A stretch of 64,000 nt of DNA from Akkermansiaceae bacterium UBA956. GTDB lineage: Bacteria > Verrucomicrobiota > Verrucomicrobiia > Verrucomicrobiales > Akkermansiaceae. This document shows positions 40,271-49,500 of this stretch, in pieces (positions within the stretch are counted from its first letter, which is position 1; each line of letters begins with the position of its first letter). Location: positions 46,509 through 110,508 of the forward strand of contig DBCO01000015.1 of assembly GCA_002293145.1 (NCBI GenBank), written 5' to 3'. A program made the translations under genes and the position numbers. The notes below the pieces were generated by a model. The model was not told the origin of the DNA, ran no database searches, and worked only from the letters and a program-made list of their open reading frames with translations.

Positions 40271-43111
40271 ATGAAAAATATTTGCAAACAATTTATATCT
40301 TCTGTTCGACGTACACTTACCAGAGTAAGTTCGTTGTTGCTGCTATTTCAAAAAACTCCCTTGATCCAATTTCTGTTGCCTGAGGCGAGCATTTTAGGAA
40401 ATGCCCATGTCATCAATGCTGCGGCGCTCACCATTGCTACAGTTGCCGGCCTTGGAGCCTATGACAGTGTCTCTGGAGCTACAGCTGTTGCACAGACAGC
40501 ACCTTCGCCAGGCTCCTCGACCGTGGCTGCCACGAGCGGCACCAACTTGAACTTTGTCATGCAGATCACGGGAGGAGGGGGACACACGCCCTCAAGCTGG
40601 ACCGTTACTGGCGCATTGCCGCCAGGGATGACTCATGCAAATTCGAAAAACTCAAAAACGGACTCGATCAGTGGCATTCCCACACAAGAGGGAAGTTATC
40701 CAATCACGATCAAAGCTTGGGAGAACTCGGGAGGATCTGGTCGATCTGCCACGGGGAATTTTACGATCAATGTTGCTGCTCCCCCCAGCTTGGCGTTCTC
40801 GATGCAACCCGCTTCGAAAACGATTGCTAGAGATACATCTACGACGCTGCAAGTAACTATCACGGGTGGAACTGGTATCACCTATCAATGGTATCAAGGA
40901 GCGACAGGTATTACGACCATGCCGGTGGGTATCAATTCCAATACCTTGGTGACGCCGAATTTGAACGCGAATACCAGTTATTGGGTAAAAGCCAGTAATG
41001 CGGCTTTTCCTGCGGGCACGAATTCGAACACAGCAGTGGTAACCGTCATGGACCCTCCAAACATCACTACTCAACCAGCATCGCAAACAATTGCCAATGG
41101 CACTTCTGCGGCTCTGAGCGTAACAGCTACGGGAGGGATTCCCCTAAGCTATCAATGGTATCAAGGAGCAAGTGGCGATACGGACACACCTGTCGGTGCG
41201 AATTCGTCCAGTTTTACGACCCCAAGTCTATCGACGAATACCAGCTATTGGGTGAAGATCAGCAATCCAGTGAACACAGGCGGTGTAGTATCAGATGCCG
41301 CTTTAATCACTGTCGAGCAAGCTGCTTCGATCATTACTCAGCCTGTGGGACAGACGATTAACCCAGGGCAAAGTGCTACCTTGACTGTTGTAGCTGCAGG
41401 CACTGGAACGATCAGCTATCAGTGGTTCGAAGGTGTGCAGGGAGATGTAACTCAGCCTGTAGGCGCAAACGAGAGCACATTCACAAGTCCTTCATTGAAT
41501 TCTTCTAAATCCTACTGGGTGCGCGTGAGCAATGCTCTAGTACCGGCTGGTGTAAATTCTTCCGCAGCGCTTATCAATGTGATTCCATCACTCGCAATTG
41601 AGACGCAACCGCTCTCCCAAGACGTTGCCTTTGGTAAACCAGTGACCTTGCAGGTGGTGGCATCTGGCCAAGGTCCATACACCTATCAATGGTATCAAGG
41701 AGCAAGTGGCGTCACTAGCACTCCCGTGGGCAAAGGCTTGTCATCCTTTGTTTCACCGGCCTTGAAGGTGGGGACGAGCTACTGGGTCCGTATCAAAAAT
41801 CCATTCAACATCATAGGTTTGGATTCTCAAGCTGCTGTGATTCAAGTGCGAACACCTGTAACGATTGTAAAGCAACCAGCACCGACCGCATTCATTAGTG
41901 GCGGAGTTGCCACGATGAATGTAGTAGCTGGCGGAACGGCTCCATTCAGCTATCAGTGGTATCAAGGTAAGGCAGGGGATACGACTAAGCCTGTCGGTGC
42001 TGACTCAGCTACCCTAGAGACGCCGATCTTGACTGCGAATTCCTTGTTCTGGGTAAAGGTGAAGAATTCGGTGACACCCGCTGGCGTTAATTCCAAAGCT
42101 GCGGCAGTCACCGTGCAAATTCCGGCAAGCATAAGCAAGCAACCCATCAATGCCTTTGTAAAAACGGGAGCGGCTGCCAAACTTAGTGTGGTCGCGGCGG
42201 GTTCGGCCAAATTTGCCTACCAATGGTATCAAGGTGAATCGGGCGATACCTCGCTCCCTGTGGGTAAACCCGCTGCTGCTTTTGCAACACCGAAGCTCAC
42301 GGCGACGACAAGTTACTGGGTAAAAGTCACCAACGGCGTAAATCCTACGGGGGCTTTTTCTGATACCGTTAGCGTCACAGTGGGGAATCCTCCTGCGATT
42401 CTAGCGCAGCCTGCATCCATTGCGATTACCAGTGGAGAAACGACAACTCTTTCGATCACGGCCACGGGCGTGGAGCCGATGACCTATCAGTGGTATGAAG
42501 GCAAAGCGGGGGCGATCACCAAGCCCGTCGGCACGAATAGCGCGACGTTTACCACACCAGCACTCACTGCGACGACGAGCTATTGGGTGATGTTGAAAAA
42601 TCCGTTGTTGCCCAAAGGTCTGAGATCAGTTGCGGCGATCGTCACGGTCAATCCTGCGGCAGCCAGAGCGGCAAGAACTCTGCAAAACATTCAATCAGCA
42701 ACTTTGCAGCCCTACGCCATTTGGGCAGCATCACAGTGGGATGAGGAACAATTAGCAATTGGTCTCAGCACAGCGACCGATGCCGACCCCGATGCTGATG
42801 GCTTGGCGAATGCCATGGAACGATTGCTCGGCACCAACCCGCAACAAGCAGACGCGTCATTGCTTACGATTCAAGCATTGGACGGAGAAATGCAGTTGCG
42901 CTTCAAGGCAACGAGCACCCAAGCCAGCATCGATCAAAACATGGTGCGGCATTTTGCCATCGAGACCAGCACTGATCTCAGCAACGACTCGTGGACATTG
43001 TTAGAAAACTACGCGGACATCACAGCACAAAATCAAGGAGTGCAAGTGAATGTGCCAATTTCTCACAACAAAGCATTTTATCGTCTGAAAGTATGGCTTT
43101 CCGCTGAGTAG
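40271..43111 (+). CDS. Large exported Ig-repeat protein with SGAT flavinylation-type motif
   Basis: The protein has 946 residues from the ATG at 40271. The N-terminus (1-60) is hydrophobic and export-like. It is followed at once by D65-S-V-S-G-A-T71, which matches the motif on which ApbE attaches FMN, with Thr71 as acceptor. A putative-Ig module (about 75-170) and seven Ig-like repeats of about 89 residues follow, to about 796; each contains QWYQG or a close variant and a SYWVKxxN strand. The C-terminus has a Ca-binding-like DADPDADGLANAMERLLGTNP and a region common in Verrucomicrobia surface proteins. It closes the DUF3570-ApbE-thioredoxin-DUF4266 cluster before a terminator, so it is probably the flavin-carrying member. 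Confidence 0.9.
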   Translation: MKNICKQFISSVRRTLTRVSSLLLLFQKTPLIQFLLPEASILGNAHVINAAALTIATVAGLGAYDSVSGATAVAQTAPSPGSSTVAATSGTNLNFVMQITGGGGHTPSSWTVTGALPPGMTHANSKNSKTDSISGIPTQEGSYPITIKAWENSGGSGRSATGNFTINVAAPPSLAFSMQPASKTIARDTSTTLQVTITGGTGITYQWYQGATGITTMPVGINSNTLVTPNLNANTSYWVKASNAAFPAGTNSNTAVVTVMDPPNITTQPASQTIANGTSAALSVTATGGIPLSYQWYQGASGDTDTPVGANSSSFTTPSLSTNTSYWVKISNPVNTGGVVSDAALITVEQAASIITQPVGQTINPGQSATLTVVAAGTGTISYQWFEGVQGDVTQPVGANESTFTSPSLNSSKSYWVRVSNALVPAGVNSSAALINVIPSLAIETQPLSQDVAFGKPVTLQVVASGQGPYTYQWYQGASGVTSTPVGKGLSSFVSPALKVGTSYWVRIKNPFNIIGLDSQAAVIQVRTPVTIVKQPAPTAFISGGVATMNVVAGGTAPFSYQWYQGKAGDTTKPVGADSATLETPILTANSLFWVKVKNSVTPAGVNSKAAAVTVQIPASISKQPINAFVKTGAAAKLSVVAAGSAKFAYQWYQGESGDTSLPVGKPAAAFATPKLTATTSYWVKVTNGVNPTGAFSDTVSVTVGNPPAILAQPASIAITSGETTTLSITATGVEPMTYQWYEGKAGAITKPVGTNSATFTTPALTATTSYWVMLKNPLLPKGLRSVAAIVTVNPAAARAARTLQNIQSATLQPYAIWAASQWDEEQLAIGLSTATDADPDADGLANAMERLLGTNPQQADASLLTIQALDGEMQLRFKATSTQASIDQNMVRHFAIETSTDLSNDSWTLLENYADITAQNQGVQVNVPISHNKAFYRLKVWLSAE

Positions 43112-43133
43112 TGAGACGAATGCATGGCAAATC

Positions 43134-43170
43134 AAAAGCAGCATTCCCTGGGTGGGCGTGCTGCTTTTTT
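43134..43170 (+). terminator. Rho-independent terminator closing the ApbE cluster
   Basis: AAAAGCAGC (43134-43142) pairs with GCTGCTTTT in the right arm, which runs into a T-tract up to 43170. It is 23 bp beyond the Ig-repeat gene stop and supports reading that gene as the last of the operon. Confidence 0.85.
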
Positions 43171-43203
43171 GTTAGGGTTGGGCTTGCAATATCTTCTTCA
43201 AAC

Positions 43204-43357
43204 CTTAGCAATGGTCGTTTCGACCTTCAGAATCGGTTTCTAATCTCGCGCAATAGCCACTCGGCCCTTCGCAATGGGTGTTTTGATCTTCTAAAGCTCA
43301 ATATTGACCTACGTGATAACTATTTGGTCCTTCGAAATCGCCAACTTTTGTCAGCTT
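43204..43357 (+). repeat. Degenerate 63-bp tandem repeat in non-coding region
   Basis: Units start at 43204, 43267 and 43330, exactly 63 bp apart, and each begins with a cttNNcaat-like sequence; the third is partial. In one plus-strand frame each unit would encode a 21-residue pattern (L-x-N-x-x-F-D-L...). The frame has no convincing start and lies between a terminator and the RHS gene, so it may be a gene relic or a structured leader. The rest of 43112-43538 shows nothing recognisable. Confidence 0.5.
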
Positions 43358-43538
43358 AGTTCACATTTGTAAAGTAATGAACGAGCCTCAGATGAAAAAT
43401 AATCATCACAACAAATCATTGGCAGTCATGGATTTACTCAACTTTACATAAACATTCGCAAGAATTTTTTCGACAAACCTGAGTCTAGCAGAGTAATTCT
43501 AACACGCAACCAATTGATACCCCTCATCGATAATTGTT

Positions 43539-46500
43539 ATGAAGCATCTCCTCCCCTCTCGGAATCGTCGTGACTCCCTCCAGTCTCCCTCTTGGCGTAG
43601 CATGTCATTACCTTGCTTTTCTCTGAAAAATTTTAGCATCGCCTTGCTTGTCAATGCCGGTTTGGTTCACATGTCGCTTTACGGCAATGTGCTTCTTACT
43701 ACTTTTGAGGCTCCGATCACCTCCGGCACCAATCTTTCCGCTGTATCTACTGCATGGACGGTAACGAATGGCGAAGCTAAGGTCGTGGCGGGCTCTGGCT
43801 ATCAAGGGACGCAAGGTGTGAAGATTACGAAGGGTGACAATGCGGAAGCGCGTATCACACGTGCCATCACATGGAACGCCGCAGAGCAGACTGCATTCAT
43901 TGATTTTCGCGTGAAGCCTGCGGCGAACGTGCAGGGTAGCAATGCCGCGATCATGGTTAATGGCTCTCAGATTGGCCTGCAAAGACAAGATGATAGCACC
44001 GATCCCAATCAATCGAGCAAAGGTGATATTTGGGTGCTTAATGGCACAGATCGCAAATGGATCTCGGGCCCTGCAAATCTCGACGGAGGGCTTTCTTTTC
44101 CTCAGTGGTTGCTGACCCATGGACAATTCCAGTTGAATTCAGCAAAGACCGCTGCCACAGATTTTATACGTATTACGTTGCGTCAGGATTATGAGAGAAA
44201 AGTCTGGGATATCTACGTCAATGGCAACCTCACCGGTGCAGATCTGCGTTTTGAAAAACAAGGCATTCTCAATGCTCTCCATATTTTTGGCTCCTCAGCA
44301 GACGATGTGTTTATCGACGAGCTTCAGACGCTACCGACGAATATGCTTTTCCCCGATGCGGACAAAGATGGTATTCCCGATAGTGTGGAGGTAGCCAATG
44401 GCTCGAATCCAAACGCTAAGGACCGTGATTCCATCGACCCTGTAACTGGTAAGTCATATTTGCAAAAATATTTGCAGCAACTCTGGCCAGATGATGCGCC
44501 AGCGGGCACAGGCACGTATGTGGCTACTGGCACGACCATACCGCCGTTGACCTTGCCTGAGCACTCGCCTGTCGGTGCGCTAAAGGGGAATTTTTCCGTA
44601 GGAGGTGATGGCTCTGCCACATATTCCGTTCCAATCGATCTGCCCAAGGGCACGTCAGGTATGGAACCGCAATTATCCTTAGGATATTCGAGCAATGGTG
44701 GCAACAGCATCTGCGGTGTTGGCTTCGGTCTCTCAGGCTTACAAAGCATCTCTCGTGGTCCTTCATCGTTGAAAAAGGATGGCGTTATCGATGGCGTCGA
44801 CTTTGATGAAAAGGATCGCTTCTTCCTCAATGGTGAACGCTTGGTTTGTGTCGCGGGCACTTATGGCATGGACGGTTCGATTTATCGAACAGAGATGGAT
44901 GCCTACTCGCAGATCAAGCTTTTTGGAAACGCTAACAGTGGTCAAGGCTCATATTGGCAGGTGCAAACCAAAGCAGGACTCACGATTGAATTTGGCAATA
45001 CCAAAGGCTCCAAAGTAACATGTCAGGGTGCTCCAGCCCCACTTTCATGGGCCGTCAATCGTGTGTTGGATGTAAAGAGCAATTATTACGATGTTCTTTA
45101 TGCAGAGGGGCCTAGCGATGTAGTCATTACCAATGATGCAGCGCTCATTTTTGGGAACAATTCTATCAATTCTCATCGCGTAGCTGAGATCAAATACACA
45201 GGAAATCTAACAGCTAATGAGCTGCCATACATTACTGTTAAATTTAACTACGAGGACCGTGCAGACACAAGCTTTGCCTACAGTTACGGCATCAAGTCAG
45301 AAAGCAACAAGCGCCTATCATCCATCGAAGTCAAAACGGATTCCTATCTCAATCATACCTACCTACTTGCGTACTTGACCAGCGGACAGACCGAACGCAG
45401 TATGTTGCAAATGTTGAGCAAATTTGTCACGGGCGGCACTGGACCGCTGGCTACTACGTTTCATTGGGATGCTCATTTGGGTAGCTTGCCAACATCCATG
45501 TGGAAAAAAGCTTCACACATTGGCTCAGGAAATTTGCCTCAATTGTATGAATATGGCAGCGGCCAAAACAATGACAGTGGCATCATTTCTTATGCTTCAC
45601 TGGAAGAAAATAATACTGTCGTTCATTTGACGGGAAATGCATGGCGAGCCAAGGCAATTAACTACACTGTCACACCCAATACGAAGCTTACATTTGACTA
45701 CAAAACCAGCAGTAATCCGCGTTCGGAAATTGTTGCGATTGGCTTAGATACAAACCTTACGCCAGATTCGACGAGGATTTATCAAATCGACGGATCGCAA
45801 GCGGAATACAACCAAGCCTATAAACCAGGAACTGTTCACAATGCAGGTTCTGATGGAAATTGGGTAACTGTTACCATTCCCGTCGGCTCGCACTTTAAGG
45901 GAAATGCTTCACACCTTGCTTTGATTAACGATGATGACAATCAGGAAAACGGTATTGGTGAATGCTACTTCCGCAACATCAGAATCTATGAATCAGGGCA
46001 AACAGAAGGCCTTATCACGTTTCAGCCAAATCAATGGGAAGTGCCCGAGTTAAGCTCTTCTACATGGGTTGATCGAGGATACAACTTCGTTGATATCAAT
46101 TCTGATGGACTGATTGACATTGTGCGCAATTCAATCATTGATGCTTCTACACTGAATGTCATAAGCAGCGTTCGCCAAACTTTATTGAATCATGGTATGG
46201 GTTGGACAGAGGAAGATCAAACTTGGCAGCTCCCCAGTGGCGCTTTTTTGACCAGTAACGACGGTGACGCCACTGATACCGCCTTCAGTTACGTAAGAGG
46301 TTCATCGACCTTCACCGACTTCAATGCAGACGGCAGACCTGACATTATGCAGCGGTCCATCATAGACAGTTGGGATGGCACAGACACCTCAATTGTGAAC
46401 TTTCAATCACAAGTAAACAATGGAAACGGTTGGACGCCGACAACACTCTACTCCTATCCTTTTTCTACTCATCGTCAGTCTGGATATGCTGCCTCGACAA

Positions 46501-49500
46501 ACAATCGCTTCCGTGATTGGATAGAGACCGATCTCAATGGTGATGGATTTCCTGATCTGATCGCCAATACGTACCGTGGCACAACCAAGGGCGATATCAA
46601 CCCTTCGTTCCATTACGAATCGAACTACAACAGAGCGAACGATGAATTCATGACCTTGCTCTTCAACCCATTTGCTCTAAGTTTTAACTCTTGGACAGTA
46701 TCAGGGACAGCTTCCACAAATGGCACCATCACTGATCTTGGATATACCACCCCAAATGCCGCAGATCCGACACAAAAAGGCTACCTTTCTCAGGGGATTG
46801 GCAAAGATGATCTTGGCTGTGGATTGATCGACCTCAATGGAGATGGCCTCCCTGAATTGTATGCTGCTAGTAACTCTGTTACAAAAACATTCAAAAACAT
46901 GGGAGATGGATGGGACTGGGTAAAGTTACCAGATAACACTTGGATATGCCATGACAAGCCTGCCATGCGCTTGCCAAAAGCCATCGTAAATGCAAGCGGC
47001 AGTTCTCAAGGATCACGACTTGTTGACCTCAATGGCGATGGCCTTCCTGATTTTTTGCGTGGGCTCAGCTCCTTTACCGGAGTTCACACTCTGCCCGGCA
47101 ACCAATTGAGTGTGCATGTCAACAATGGCGATGACAGCCTCCCCGGCGTGGGAGCCATGTTTACTTCCATAACCTCAGCAGTCGGGCAGAACTGGCTCAC
47201 CCCTTATACCTTGGATTGGGACGGCAGCGGTATTGACAACTTTGGTAACGAACTCGCTGACATTAACGGTGACGGACTCACCGATTTGATCTTTTCCTCC
47301 AACTACGTCAATAAATCCTATCTCAATACGGGCACTAATTTTGCTGACAAAACGGCATACGCTTTCCCCGCAGGCGTAAGAATTTGTTCAACTACTGGTC
47401 AACTCGACAACAAGCGCAGAAACGCACGCCTTGTTGACGTTAACGGCGACGGCTTTCCTGATATCCTCGGAAACCTCAATAAAGGAGCGCCCGAAGTGTG
47501 GCTCAACGACTCCAAATCTGAAACAATTAACAAAATCGTTGATGGCTTTGGCTCTGACATCCAGATTGAATACACCCGCCTCAATGATCCCACCAACAAG
47601 CCAGGGTTCAATTCACGAGTCTATCAGAAAAACAACGGCGCATTGCCTCCAGGACAAATGGCCGTCATTGACTCACGCCTCGTCGTTTCTCGTTATTCAG
47701 CACCAAGCTACCTCAACGGCACCAATGACCGCCGCTACACTTCCCACCGCTACGGCGATCTCCGCTATGATCGCAACAACGAATCATCAGTTGGTTTCGG
47801 CTGGGCCGAGATCAAAGACGAGCTCACGCAACAAATCACACGCACCGAGTATCGCCAAGATTTTCCTTTTGCAGGAAGCCCCTCGGTCACTCACACCAAG
47901 GTGCTCATCACCCAAGAAAACATTGATACCGCAGCTTCACACGGTTCAAGCATTTTTGAAGGCGCAACTGCTGGCTGGAAGTGCCTTACCAAAGAAACCG
48001 CTGACTACGCACAAAAACAACCTGAACTAGGCATAGGCGGCGGAGGCTACATCTATCGCCCCGTGCAAATTGAAGCAATCAAGGAACAATATGATCTAAA
48101 GCGAAGCTCATCCGCCACAAGCCCCGAACCCTGCGGCGACTTTAAGTCCCGCACCAGAACCACACAAGCCCTCGCCGATTACGATGATTACGGCTTCCTG
48201 AGAAACTCTATTGTCGAATCTCTTGATGGCACCATCATCGCTACCTCAAGCGTTTACGATCACAACATCGATGATACCAAGTGGCATCTTGGTCGCCTCA
48301 AGGCTTCTGCTGTCGTAAAAAGCAAAATAGGCCACATGGCTATTACTAAATCCTCCAACTTTACTTATGACGCATTTGGCATGCTCAAGACCGAAACCAT
48401 CGAGCCTGGTAATGCGCTCAGCGTCACCAAATCCTACACCTATGACGATTTCGGCAACATCACCCATTCCCACGTAATCGGTAAAAATTCACAAGGAAAT
48501 CTCGAAACTCGTTCCAGCCAATCCATCTACGATGCACGCGGGCGCTTCGTCATCGAAGAGAAAAACCAACTCAATCACCGCGTACTTTACCATTACGATC
48601 TCAATCGAGCCCTCCTGAAGAACACGACAGACATCAACGGGCTTGTCACCCACTTCCGCTACGATGGCTTCGGTACTCTGACCCTCACAATTCATCCCGA
48701 TGGCACCCGCACCGGCGAAGTAACAGGCCAAGTTTTGAGCAATAACTCCGTCGTCCCTGCGAATCTGAATGTCCCCAACATCATCAAATACTACCGCGCC
48801 AAGCAAACATCGGGCGGTCCCGTCGGCTTCGCCTACTTTGATGCCGCTGGTCGTGAAATCCTCAGCAGATCCACCACACTGGTCAACGGCACAGCCTCAG
48901 GTGAAGCACGCTACGCCACCATCTACAGTCATAATCAATATGATGCATTCGGTCGCACTACTCATACTTCTCTGCCCTTTGCGGCCAATGAGGCTCCCAT
49001 CTACACTCAGCGCCTCGTCGATGTCCTCGGCCGCACCTACAAAACCATACACCTGAATGGCTCTTTTGATAAAGTCGATTGCTACGGAGTCGCCATGCTC
49101 AATGGCCAGTCCACGACTTACTCTTGCGTCACCGCGTCCAATGGCCAAACACTTGAGCGCTGGGAAGATCAACACGGTCAAATGATTCAGTCCCGTGACG
49201 AGTCCGGCCTCATCACAGCATTCATCCACGATCTTGAAGGCAGATTAACCTCCGTGAAAATGGAGAACACTCCACGCTCCACACGTGCAAGCACTGATGT
49301 CCTTGCCGCAGATCACACACTTCTCCTCAGCAACAAATTCGACATCTTCGGCAACAAATCCGAAGTCTGGGAGATCAACTCGGGCACCTCCACATCCACC
49401 TACTCCGCCCTTGGAGAAGTCGCCACCTCCACCAATGCCATGGGGCAGACCACATCGTATGAATACGATGTCCTCGGTCGCCCCACGAAAATCATTCGCC

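Noticed and set aside
40880..42500. Regularly spaced DNA repeats at about 268-bp intervals that might suggest a CRISPR or satellite
   Set aside because: They are the QWYQG-coding segments of Ig-like repeats in one reading frame.
43111..43359. 82-codon frame after the Ig-repeat gene
   Set aside because: It begins across the terminator and lacks a ribosome-binding site; kept only as a degenerate repeat.
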